Positions 1 to 10,898 of a DNA stretch of 64,000 bases are shown here, one piece after another. Each line of letters begins with the position of its first letter. The first letter of the stretch is position 1. Under the pieces are notes generated by a model that saw only the letters and a program-made list of their open reading frames with translations, was not told where the DNA came from and did not search any database. The position numbers were made by a program, and so were the translations under genes. The stretch comes from Podospora pseudocomata. Taxonomy: Eukaryota; Ascomycota; Sordariomycetes; Sordariales; Podosporaceae. The stretch spans positions 3,720,001-3,784,000 of the forward strand of contig NC_085890.1 in the NCBI RefSeq assembly GCF_035222375.1. The letters are read 5' to 3'.

Positions 1-1834
1 CCTCATCATCTCCACGAAATGGAACGCACTCCCAGGGTAAATACCAATTACCCTGTCTTCCCCTCCCTCGCCGACTCTTTTGTACCAGCTCTGACATCCT
101 TCTGTCCACATACTCCCCCTCAGATACGCCTGAGCATGTTCGTTGTACTCGTCCATGACACTCCTTTGAACCTCCATGCACCTTACGCCTTGAGTCTGCA
201 TCTTCCTCACACACTTGTAGATGTACATGCCCTGAGCTTGGATAGCCTGCACTAACCCTCCATTCGCAACCGGGGAGTTGGGACCCAGAAACATGAAGTA
301 GTTGGGGAAGCCAGACACCGTTGTGCCAAGGTAGCACTCTGGGTTAGTACCTCCATCCCGGTGACAACCGCTCCATCGCTCCGCAAGTCTCACCCCATCA
401 CGTCCCACGAGCTCAAAAGAGGGGATGTACGACGCTTCATATCCTGTAGCGCATACCACCACGTCAAATTCTCGTTCTTCCTCCTCCTCGCTGGCCGAAT
501 GTGACAGCATGATTCCCCGCCCGGTAAACGTCTTGATAGAGGTACCTGGACTCCCTCCAGCCTGGTTAGACTGTGGATCGAGGAAGACACACTCCACTCT
601 ATCATCCAGCAAAGTCTCCAAGAAATCCTTGCTCGGAGTTACTCGTCTGCAACCAACAGAAAATTTCGGAATCAGCCGTTTAGCGATAATCCTGCCTTTT
701 TCTGAGGTCTCTACCTGAAGTCGTGACTCCATACTATTTCGACAAGCTTCCTGGGTTGCACTTTGAGGAAATCGCCCACCGCCTGAAGCCCTGAAAGCAG
801 CGTTGCGTTCGTTAGTGAGAGCGCGACGGTGGGCGAGAAGGGATTTGGGGTCTGAGCTGAAGGTGAGCTGTGTCGAGGTGGGATAACTGTTGTGTTCATC
901 TACGAACTGCGCAGGTTGTGCTGATGGTTTGGATGGAGGGCACGTAATCCATGTCGAGGAGCGGGCAAAAAGTGTCGTGGTTTTAGCCTCTGCTCGGAGT
1001 CAGTACAAGGAAAATTCCAAACAATACATGGGGCCTAGACCTGCCTTTTGCAACTTCGGGAAGTATCTGTACCCCTGAAGAGCCAATGCCAATGATTGCC
1101 ACGTTCTTGCCGGCGACTTCCACCGTCTCATCCCAGAGGGCTGAGTGGACAAGCTGGCCTTTGAAGCGATCCATCCCCCTGATTTTGGGCCACTTTGGGG
1201 TTCTGGATAATAGATGGTCAGAAAAGGAGTTCACATGGCGTACCCGCAAGTGGTGTGTGATTGGAACCTGAACTCACTGAAGAAAGCCTGTCGCATTTAC
1301 CAGTGCATTGCATCGATCCTCAAACTCGGTTTCCTTGGCCATGTCAATGACCGTGAGGCACCACTCTCCAACCTCTTCATCCCAGACTGCACTGGTCACT
1401 TTGTGCCCGTACTTGAAGTATTGCTCACAGTCGTACTTGACTGCTGTGTCTTTGAGATAGTGATGGATACTAGAGGCGGTGGCGTAGTAGCTGGGCCAAT
1501 GTGGATTGGGACAGAAACTGTAGTTGTAGATGTGGGCCGGAGTATCACACTGGCATCCCGGATATCTGGAGCAAAAACGATGGCCTTTTAGCGTCTTCTC
1601 AATTGTTAATAGGAGTTGCCAATCTTACCTGTTGACCAGCCACTTGCCACCAAGATCGCGATTCATCTCGTAAACCTGATAGTCAAGGTTCTCCCCTTGC
1701 ATCTTCTGACCTACAATGATGGATAGGAGTAGCCCTGAATAACCGGCACCGATGCATACCAGACGGAAAGGCCGAGGCGATCCCAATGGAACCTCCTGGA
1801 TTTTGTAGCCACGGCTCGGCGTAATGCTACCCAT
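1..1834 (-). CDS. Flavin-dependent monooxygenase (Baeyer-Villiger/FMO type), 3' end outside window
   Basis: Four exons are visible on the minus strand: 1834-1629, 1565-1278, 1202-1041 and 987 to the window edge, split by introns of 63, 75 and 53 bp that all keep frame. The protein has an N-terminal FAD Rossmann motif (GAGYSGL), then GGKW...RYPGCQCD, the usual substrate-side motif of class B flavin monooxygenases, the NATGFL strand, and a second NADPH Rossmann motif (GIGSSGVQ) in exon 3. The last visible part carries the CATGYEASY segment typical of the family's C-terminal half. Such enzymes insert oxygen into ketones or oxidise N/S centres using NADPH and O2. I chose the ATG at 1834 (MGSITPSRG); the frame stays open upstream to 2101, but that extension looks non-conserved. 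No partner genes flank it, so the substrate is unknown. Confidence 0.88.
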
Positions 1835-2644
1835 TATGTGCTGTTGAAGTGGCTTGGAATACGGCGACTCTGTGTGTCCAGGGATACACTCGACAGTGCT
1901 GAAAAGAGATTTCTCAAGATCGAGTGTGCACATGGACTCTTCACGAGGAACCGAGCCATTTATACAGCTTGGTCCAAGCGAATAACGCGAGCACTGGCGA
2001 GAAGGCTCGACCTTGAGCCTCTGAACACGTGCCAAAACACTGCCAGATGAGGCCCCAAGTACATCTCTGCTGATCTTTCCTGCCGCTGAATCGAGCACCA
2101 TCCATCATTCGCCCAACATCATAACCCTCAAGAAGTCCGTACAGAAGCCCCCAACGTGATCAACGGAAAGGGAAGAACTCAGATGCACGCAGAGCCTCAG
2201 TTTCCCAAGGCTCGTGAACACCGGTTCTGATTTGCTAGAGATCCCTCTCTAACCCCCGCGCATTTCTGCACAAATGGGTATGACAAAGCTACACCAGCGC
2301 TTGAAATGGTGCCATCGGTCCTAGTCGAGGGCGAGGCTCCAAAGAAATTCCGGATGAAGTGCTCTCCCGATGCATGCCAAGATGTCATTATCAGTCCTCT
2401 ATTCCGGGTCAGAATGTTGTCATAACGTAAAATGATGATGCCCAATCTTACTCAGAAAGAGGGGGGAAGATGTGAAGCCAAGAAACTCACCCCATTCGTG
2501 CGGACAAATTGGGATAGCTTGATGTCGCCAGAAGGAGGCTCGCCAAGAGAGGATTGGGCGAGAGCAAAAGCCAAGTGAGGGAATTTGTATGGAGCGGGAA
2601 GTTATCGAGAGGGGGCGCGGCTCAAAGGATCAGAACACCGGCGT
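1835..2644. other. Intergenic, no gene seen
   Basis: About 800 bp between the start of the monooxygenase and the 3' end of the minus-strand regulator. Only short unsupported frames occur. It should hold the monooxygenase promoter and the regulator's terminator, but no clear element is visible. Confidence 0.5.
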
Positions 2645-5013
2645 TCAGCAGAGATTGATTCGACCACACTTTGAGGTTATCGCTGTCACAAGCTTCTCCC
2701 ACCATGGGTCCTTGTTCTCCCAAATCTCGTGCTCTTCGTCGTCAGTGCCAGCACCCCCGTCGTCTGCCTCATCATTCATTGCCTGTTTGGCCACCTTGCC
2801 CCTTCGCCTCTCATAACTGTCCATCCAACTCCATGCATGTTTGAGAGCCTCATAAGCAGGAGGAACATTGCCTCTGGGTCCCTTGCATATTGGATCGAAC
2901 CACGATTTGATGGCCTGTCTATCAAGCTGGTCATAGGCCACGAGACCTCCGATGAAAAGAGCGAAAAGCGGGGTTTGAGCCGTGAACAACGGCCCGGAAA
3001 TGGGTTGATACTGCACAGTAAGAATAAGTCGAGCGAGAAGTTCCTTGATCACAGGGTCATCTCTTCTTCGACTAGCGACGGACACGATTTTTGTTAGACG
3101 GCACTGTCGAATACATGATGGAGAAGGTCAATAACGTACCGGAAAACCCTACATTGCAAGTATATTTGTGCGGCAGCAACGTAGCTCTCACCAATCAACT
3201 CAGTGACCTTGGCTTCTGTGTTGACCTTGCCCTTTTCGTTCAGCTCGCAGCTGTCAAGGAGCTCTTGAAATGTATCGTAGCCGTTCGAGAGCGCTGACCA
3301 CTGCCGAAAGTTGCTGAGCATATCCTTGATGCCGTTGGCGGTAGCTAGTTGTGCCAGAGAGTATGGACGTCTGTCTCGCATGGAGGCCAAATACGTGATT
3401 TTGGCCAGGCAATACATCAAATCTGGAGAAAGCCCGGCAAACCCATCGATTCGGCGGCACTCTCGCTCACTGCCTCTGATGAGCCAGTTGTAGCACTCAA
3501 TTTCGGCGCCTGGGTCGAGAGGGTGCACGCAATCACTGAGAACGCTGTCTAGGCACACTCGAATTGCTAGCTGGGACCGCGTCTTGGTAATCTGGGCATT
3601 CTTGGGATCTTGGTGGGTTCTAGCTGGATCCGATTGCTCAAGCACTCGTTCGGCCACTTTCGCTCCCCGGTACCATTTCGGGGGCTCCTTCTGTGTAGAC
3701 TTCATGTTGTCTCGGTTCCGGTCCCAAACGACTATCTGTCAAAGAAAACGTCAGCAGAGTGGAGCGAATCATCACTGAGTCCAAAGAGCTCACCTCGGTA
3801 TGGCCCAGAAGGATAAGACAAGCAACCAAACTATCCCCGTTACCTGGTGAGCAATTTCTTGTGTCCTTGAGTTCTTGGCTTGTATGCCAAATAGCTTGCT
3901 GATGGTGATGGGTAGCGAGTTCTTTTGCCTTGTCTTCCGCAGAGTAGTCAAGAATATATGAAAGAGAAACCGACAACATGGCGTGCTTGACCGCGGGTGA
4001 GCTGTCCGCCATAGGTGCAATTTGGTTGAGATAGGCATTGTCATTCTTGACAACTGTTCTCCCATTGCAGACAGCTTCGATAACTAAAACGAGACAGCAC
4101 ACGTAAGCTTGGATTACTTTGCTGGCATGGCACCATTACGGGGCCAGTCGGGACACCTACAGAATTTGAAGAGATAACGATCAGACTTCTCAAACCTCCC
4201 GCTAAGTTGAACGTCACCGAATTGCGGTGGGGGTCGGATGATTTCACTCGGAATCAAATCCCCGGCAGCCCCGTTTCCACCGCCGCCATGGCGACTCTCT
4301 GACTCAATGGGTGGAAAGTATCGGAAAGGCACATTAAGCGCATGACCTTGCTCATGACGTGGAGAACCATAAAGTGTAATTCTTGTTTTGATGAATCCGT
4401 CAAGCACGATACGACGACCTCTGCACTCTTCAACAATGCTGCGGCATCGGACAAGTGCATGGGGGTGGCTGCAGCTCCCTTCATCTGATGCGTAAGGATT
4501 CTCCAGGTGAACCTCATCCTGCTCCTGAGAAGATGTAGGGATCTTAGCCGGACCAGCCGGCACATGCTGCCGGGTATGGAGAGGTTCGGCCCCTGCGGTA
4601 TCTTCGTTGCGCAATTCTTCATAGCCTGTTCAAACTGATTAGCGACTATCTAGCGACGCGAAGATGGCTGGGCTCAACAAGCTCTTGACTTTATTGTACT
4701 TACTTCTCTTTCTGCCTTGGTTTGCAGACACGGGGCAAATGGAATCGCTGTGCAGACCTGCAAGGTGGGTGGAATTAAGGTGGTTTCCGAGGCTATCGAG
4801 CCCTGGGAGTATGTCTTGGTGTGGCCAGGCGTACAGTTGAGTCCAATGGAACATCTCATCGTCATCCGATATCATGAAGTTGTCATCCGGTCCGGCGTTT
4901 GAACCATGATCGTCCTTATGCTGATCATTGGGCGCGATAGCACAGACTGTCTCTTCAGTGTGGCGTGGTGTCCATGAACCACCGGATCGCGCGACCTTGG
5001 CAGCCCGCTCCAT
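2645..5013 (-). CDS. Fungal_trans_2-domain regulator with degenerate N-terminal zinc cluster
   Basis: Five exons (5013-4704, 4625-4161, 4083-3794, 3735-3140, 3071-2645) joined by introns of 78, 77, 58 and 68 bp give a 695-aa protein in frame throughout. The middle and C-terminal parts (GRFEKSDRYLFKFF, the ML-SVSLSYILDYSA helix pair, LVACLILLGHTE, WYRGAKVAERVLEQ) match the PF11951 regulatory domain of Zn2Cys6 factors. The expected DNA-binding domain is not recognisable. The first residues (MERAAKVARSGG, then SWTPRHTEETVC) look like a cluster of the type RSGGCWTCR...KC whose cysteines have been replaced. Either the protein no longer binds DNA through a zinc cluster, or an upstream exon was missed. 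The divergent C2H2 gene at 5572 shares its promoter region. Family assignment is solid; the 5' end is less so. Confidence 0.75.
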
Positions 5014-5571
5014 GGCTATACAGCAGATCTGAATTGCGGATCTTCCTGGCTGCTGTGAACTAGCAAGAGAGAAAGAAGTCCAGTGAAGACGAGACACGGT
5101 GTGCGGGCCCGGCGAGCCTGCACTTATCCTTGTTCCGATCAAGTAGCGTCCCACAGCGGTGTTCAAGTACCTACGTCGATGTATTGGTGTGGTAAGCCAG
5201 CCTCCGTCGCCGAAACGCCTCTTTGAGTGGTGATGGGGTAGGTTACCTTGTACCTTGGGTACCGTGGGATGGGTTGGAGTGGGGCCGGAAGAGAGAAGAG
5301 AGAAGAGAAAAGAGAAAAGAGGGAACATTGGCACATGGTGCAAGGAGGTGGGGCCCTCGTCAGGAGCGGAATCGGAAATGCGGGGCAAATGGTAGCATCT
5401 TACGGGAGATAATGTCTCGCAGAAGTCTGGTGCCCAAGGCACAACTGCCCCGACGTGCACTCAAAGGCCTCTGACTACTGAACTCCATCAAATTCTGACC
5501 CACCACGTCACTGAGCACGGCCCGCTCAGGAGAGAAAAGAGAAAACAAAGCCCCAAACACGCTGAGTGGCA
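5014..5571. promoter_or_regulatory. Divergent promoter region with polypurine tract
   Basis: This stretch lies between the minus-strand regulator and the plus-strand C2H2 gene, so it probably drives both. It contains a purine tract at about 5286-5323 built from GAGAGAAGA and GAGAAAAGA units and a shorter copy at about 5529-5547. No TATA box or defined binding site can be named. Confidence 0.4.
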
Positions 5572-6656
5572 ATGGCCTGTGACATGTTACATCTGTTTGA
5601 TCATGAGCAGGCATGCTCCGGCGACTCATTGGTCTGCGCCCTGCTTCGCGAACAGTTCCATGACCTTATCACGGGGTTACAGCAACAAAGCTTGAGTGGC
5701 TGTCCTTTAGAGGATATTGGGAACTTCCTCGTCAACATTCTGCACCTGGCTTCAGGATTGGCTCGGTCCGTTGTCAAAAGTCAGCACCTCCGCGACTTCA
5801 CCACGGACCTGGCTCCATTCCTTGCAAGAGAGCCCGGTCTCCGCAGTACTAAATATCTGGATGGCAAACATGAGGCTTTAAAGTCAGCATTGTGCCCCCT
5901 TTTTCCTTACTGATAATATCTTGCACTTTTCAATAATACGAGACGTGCTCGTTGACTCACAAAACTGCACTTGATAGAAAGATCAGTGGTCAGGTTCGCG
6001 AGCTGTCAAAAACGGCTGTTGGTATCTGGAAAAATTCACCAGGTATCCCGTCATCCTTGCACGGTTACCTCCGACCACCCCTACCGACACCCACACCTAC
6101 AGGCTTGGGGCCCGAATCGTCCTTGTCGCAGTCCACATCCCTTCCTTTTCGTGACAACACCTCCACACTTGTAGGGTCGAGCTTCACAGATTCTTCAATG
6201 GCAACGTCATACGCTGCTGTGAGCTGGGACAGCCCGAGTGTCGAGTCCAGCACTGTACAACAGGAAAGCAACATGGGAGGAGATGAATACGACGACAACA
6301 TAGAATACGCCGTGGTAACCTCTTTGGAGGAGATCAATAGCCGTGGGCGAGGGGTTGGGCCTTACATATGCTCACACAGAGAGAACTGTAACAAGGGTGG
6401 TGTGGACTCAAATGGACGAATGAGAGTCTTCAAAAGAAACTCTGACATTAAGTGAGTGGCCTCTTTCAGACAAAACGTTTCACCAATACACTCTGGAATC
6501 TGACCTTGGTCACGAAGAGCACATCTGGAGAAACATGAGAAAAGGTTCAAGTGTGACCTGCCTGGTTGTCCCAAGCCTGAGAAAGGTTTTGCGCGCGCAG
6601 ACCAACTGGAAAGACATAAGCAGAAGGTGGCTCACGGATTGTATAGGGGTAGATAG
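5572..6656 (+). CDS. C2H2 zinc-finger protein, 307 aa
   Basis: Three exons (5572-5882, 5978-6451, 6518-6656) are joined by introns of 95 and 66 bp; the sum is a multiple of three. The C-terminus carries two C2H2-type fingers: an atypical first (YICSHRENC ... HLEKHE) with a long loop, whose His pair is rebuilt only after splicing intron 2, and a second (FKCDLPGCPKPEKGFARADQ, then LERH and VAH). The N-terminal half is helical and unrecognised; the middle is Pro/Ser/Thr-rich with an acidic GGDEYDDN patch. This layout is typical of fungal nuclear C2H2 proteins of unknown target. The first intron has a weak GTCAGC donor, so that join is the least certain. I chose the ATG at 5572; an in-frame GTG six bases earlier is not a start. 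Confidence 0.7.
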
Positions 6657-6872
6657 AAATGGCAAGGGACCGGAGTCAGGTTCTTGGGGTGGCGAAGATC
6701 ATGTGACGGCAAGCACAATGGCATAACGTGAGAGAATATGAAAGAACGCCAAAACATGGAGTGGAAAGAAATTGTATAATGTGTTGGGATTTTATTTTGC
6801 GGTAGTTGCGTATTCAAAGTCAAAGATTGGTTGTCGAGTACCCATAGGTAATGAATACGAGCGAGACTCACA

Positions 6873-7360
6873 AGGGCGCGATCTTTTGGCCTTCAAAATG
6901 GGCCTTCTGAACGCTTTTCTGAACTGACTTTCAAGGCCAGGCCATGGCCAGGTCTGAACGTATTTCTGAAAGCCTTGCGAAGCAGTTAATCCACTAATTT
7001 AGAGGCCAATTTTAGAGCCGTGATCATTGACGTGGTGGCTAGTGGTGGTGGCTGAAGTGTAAATAAGGCCGTGTACTGGGTGCCCCGGGCGCTGTGGTAA
7101 ATGTGGGTGTTTTGGAAAGGCAATTTGGAGACCTTACCCGAATAGATTCATAGCGAAAAATGGTTTAAGTATATTTAGACCAATGTGAAGATTTTCTAGG
7201 GATTTGGTTAGCTAAAGTCTAAAATGTACGAGCTGTTTTTTTAAGATTAACTTTCAGGTAAATTTAGCTGTTGAACTGTTTTATGGACAAAAGATTATAT
7301 TTCTGAATGGTTCAGAATGAATGGACTTAGAAAGACTTTTTGGCCAGAAGATCGCGCCCT
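6873..7360. mobile_element. MITE-like element, 488 bp, 19-bp terminal inverted repeats
   Basis: The left end reads AGGGCGCGATCTTTTGGCC (6873-6891) and the reverse complement of the right end (7342-7360) reads AGGGCGCGATCTTCTGGCC, 18 of 19 identical. The interior is AT-rich in its right half, has no coding frame and includes repeated TTCTGAA motifs. This is the form of a non-autonomous DNA transposon. I see no convincing target-site duplication (flanks CTCACA and AAGTTG), so the family cannot be named and the insertion may be old. It sits in the tail-to-tail gap between the C2H2 gene and the DUF2235 gene. Confidence 0.6.
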
Positions 7361-7677
7361 AAGTTGCAATGTCCTAAAGATAAGGTACGGTGCCGCCTTT
7401 GAAGACGCCCTACCTGGGTAGTTCACTATGAAGTAAGTCGGTGAAAGACATTATAGAGACTATAGCGCCCGATAATTGAAATTGATGATTAATGCGTGTT
7501 GTTGAAAGTAAACTAAATATGGGTATATATTGAAGGTTTTCTCGAGGTAGTGGCCAGATTTCTCCAAGCAGCTCACAGGAATGGCGGTTGCTCATAATCC
7601 AACGTTCTACTAAGAAACATATGTAAACTAAGGAAATGGTAAACGAAGGACAAATTTTACCCCCCATGACACAATAT

Positions 7678-9340
7678 CTAGTTGGGGAGGTATAAAGCTG
7701 CTCTGATCTCGTTGATAGCTCGGTCAGGCAATCCCAATAACTTTGCTTCCAGCTCGCCCAACTCAGCCTCCTCAACTCTCATGGCCCTATTCTCTTGGAT
7801 GTTGGCACTATTTGTGTCTGCTGAGTTGTTCCGTCTCTCCCAATATGGCCTCTGCCCATCAAGAGGAGCCATCAGCCTGTACCCCGGCACGGCTTCTTCA
7901 GGCATATTGTTGCGGAGCCGAGCGCCGCAATGGATCCGGACATTCGATGCTGCTCCTGGGCGGTTGACCTGTTGGTGTCCTGGATTGCGACATTTCCTCC
8001 CCATTACTGCGTGCAGGAATGTGCGAGTGTGTCTGATGGATGCTTCAGCCCACCGGGGTGGATTTGGGCGAGGTTGGCTATAGTTGGGAAACCGGTTGCT
8101 CAGCTTATTCTCATCAAATCTGACACCAAGATGTGTGTTGAGCCGTCCAATCATCCATGCCAACGGGGCGAGTACCAGCCCTTCGACTTCATCGATCCAC
8201 CCCAAGTCGCTGTGGTTTCCGGGGAAATAAACTTGGTGCACATCATGCCCTAGCATCAATGTTGGCATGTAGGGCGCACGGGTTTCGTGCAAAGAAAGGG
8301 CATGGAAGGGAAAACGGACATCTCAAAGCACATGAAAGTTAGCGTGTGCAGTTCAGCGACAATAATTGACTGGACTCACTATCTGCCACTTCAGACACAA
8401 GGTCATTGGTATTCTGTTGCTTTCCGAGCTTGCAAAGAAATTTGAGTGGCTTTGCCAATCCTGTGACAGGCCAACCAAGAGAACCGACGGTGTCGAAACA
8501 GCATAAGGCATCGATGCTGACATTATAGCCTAAACCATAGAATATGTGATTAGTCGAGGTTACATCTTCATTGGCCCCAAAAGGTTTTACTTACATCCAT
8601 ATCGTTGCCTGAGCTTTCCTACATAGACTCGTTCAGGATCACATAGCCTGCCCTTTTTGCATGCTTTGTACACCTTCTTGTGAAATCGCTCGTCAGGCTT
8701 TTCAGGCAAACCAACAATGTCAATGAGCTTGGCAAGGTACCGCGCGGCCCAAGCACCTAGCAGAGAGAAGTCAGCTTCATCGGAACCGGTGCTGGATTAG
8801 ATTAACATAAACTTACCACGAGAGTATCCTATTAAGATGATTCTATCATCTGTTCGGTACTGTTTGGATAGGCTTCCTGTAAAAACAGACATTGCCGGTT
8901 AGCAACTCACGCCATGGTCATCGGCAAAACAGAATGATCTTACGATATGCGTAAAGAACATTCTTTAAAGTTCCATGACCACTGACCCCTACAACGATGG
9001 ATGGTTAGAGAACGTCTTTGTATTCATGTGATAGATAATTGACACGTGAGACTTACCTCCTTTCATCTTGGTGGAGATGCTTCCATCAGAGCCAACTCCA
9101 TTCAGTAACACTTCGTAAACATTCTCCTCCTCCGAAATAAGATCCACAAGTTCGGACACTACAGTTTTACGACCAGACCGTATGCCACCTGCCCATGTTC
9201 CTGAATTCCTTTGTGTCAGAGTCCAGCTCGATAAATTCGACAAAAAAAAATGTATACTCACCGTTGAATGAGGCTATCCATAGGCGTGGAGGTCGCTGCC
9301 TGGTCTGGGTTGTCTGGTATCCCTGTTGTACTGTGGGCAT
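7678..9340 (-). CDS. DUF2235 (T6SS Tle1-like) alpha/beta hydrolase domain protein, 427 aa
   Basis: Seven exons (9340-9262, 9200-9057, 8988-8944, 8876-8817, 8756-8595, 8529-8380, 8321-7678) separated by six introns of 58-68 bp rebuild the whole domain in frame. N-terminal RLWIASFNGTW matches the DUF2235 opening strand. GVSGHGTL and YRTDDRIILIGYSRGAWAAR contain the nucleophile elbow GYSRG. CCFDTVGSLGWP follows, and VYFPGNHSDLGW supplies the usual His/Asp region. The domain belongs to the serine hydrolase fold and is shared with bacterial type VI lipase effectors; the fungal members are mostly uncharacterised. No signal peptide is seen at MPTVQQGYQ. The C-terminal ~120 residues are charged and family-specific. 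The spliced open frame and intact motifs say the gene is functional; substrate is unknown. Confidence 0.88.
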
Positions 9341-10898
9341 GACGACGAATTTGTGGAGTATCTGGGCTGGAAGGGAAGGTCTCAAGGTGACCACGTATGG
9401 TATTTGGAATCGTCTAGTTGTCACGTCTCGAAAATGTGGTGGGTAAGATGTTGCCGGACGAAGGGTACGATGGTGATAATAATCTGGGAACTGAAACTTC
9501 AGAAAGATAGATGCACTTGAAAATAAAAGACAGAAAAATATGATAAGATGGAGTTGGAGCTGCGAAATCTTATAACGGCACGCGAAGCGTTCATAGTGCT
9601 GCATTTTGGGTCATTGGGCACTGACAAAATGGAGAATATAGGCAAGCTTCCAAAATTATCTACACCAGTTTCCTCCTCTTGCTGAGCTGGCCAGCATGAC
9701 CACAGGTTTAACGGCCTGCATGTGTCGAGGTAATGTGCTGTAGCAGACCTCGAGTCGTGACAAACGAGCGCCATACCAGCACTCTGGGAAGGCAGGTCTC
9801 ACATCTGATAGGTACAATGTGATGTTCTCTCTTTTCCCTCAATCTCGACCCAATGGGATGGCTCAGCCTTACTGTTTCTGTGTCGCTAGGTGGCAGTCTG
9901 TGTGGAGTAATGGGTAAGGTCTCCAACCAGTTTTTCACAGCTCAGAGATGGGAGTTGACCTCGGTCAAGGGATTTCCCTGATGGTCCCTGATTGGATAAA
10001 GCTCCCCGCAAGTTCTCTCTTTTGCCCCTTTTGTGCAACCAATGTTCAAGCATAACGCGCTGTTGGCCAAATCTCAGTGCCCCGCTTGTCTTCTCTCTTT
10101 TCCCCAAACTATGGGGATCGATGATGCCTGCCCACGTGCTATTGCACAATTTCTGGTAGCCACTGTTGGAGGTAGCATGGCCCAGAACAAGGAGCCCTGT
10201 TTCATCGCTAGAAACCATGAACCCGAAGATGTTAACTTTCGCAAATTGCCAGTTGGAGGATGGAAATACCAGCCACAACAAAGGTTCACGCAGAATCACG
10301 ACGATCTCGCCGAGAATTTTTGGACAATAGCTTCATCGCTGACACATGAAAACCCCTTCGAAGAGTGAAGCGTTCACTCTTTATAGGTACCTGTTGGGGG
10401 ATGTTGAGCCTAAAGTTCAGCTGTATAAGGGGTTATCATACACCTGAGGCCAGCCGAACACCATACATCATCTCCGACCAGCCTTAGAGTATTCGAGAAG
10501 AGGATGCGGTTGCTTCTGAGAACGAACGGGTAAATGACAGAGTTGGGCATCGTCAAACCCCTGAAAATGCCAAGCCGGGACTCAGGGTTTTTTTCACAGC
10601 CTGGGGAACGCTTGGCATTGCAACGTGTGAAACCCTCCTCAAGGCGGCCAATCAAACGTCGGCTCCAGAAATGAGAAAAGAGAAAAGAGAGAAAAGAGAG
10701 AAAAGAGGGAAGAGAAAAGAGAGAAGAGAGAACTCTAGGGCTACAAGCTATAAGCGAAAAGTCCCCATTTGATCCTGCTCGGGATGCATACCTTACCCAC
10801 CTTAGTTGGTTCCGCCGATATCTTGTTTTCTCTTTCTACTCTTGTGGAGTTCTCTCCTTTTTAGCAGGTGCCATTTCTGGCCAGACCCGGTCGTTATT
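9341..10898. other. Intergenic with dispersed CTCTCTTTTC motifs and a polypurine tract
   Basis: No gene is supported in these 1.5 kb between two divergent genes. TTCTCTCTTTTCCC-type motifs recur near 9825, 10013 and 10090, and a 65-base purine tract made of GAGAAAAGA units lies at about 10671-10735, about 170 bases upstream of the oxidase start. It probably contains both promoters. Confidence 0.45.
10671..10735. repeat. GA-rich microsatellite (GAGAAAAGA units)
   Basis: An uninterrupted purine run of GAGAAAAGA and GAGAGAAGA units. The same unit occurs at 5286-5323 and 5529-5547, and its complement is found three times between 9.8 and 10.1 kb. Confidence 0.75.

Noticed and set aside
9708-9938. 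Single C2H2-like finger (CETCLPR...HITSTH)
   Set aside because: The loop between Cys and His pairs is too long, the residues between lack the usual F/L spacing, and no adjoining exon supports a gene.
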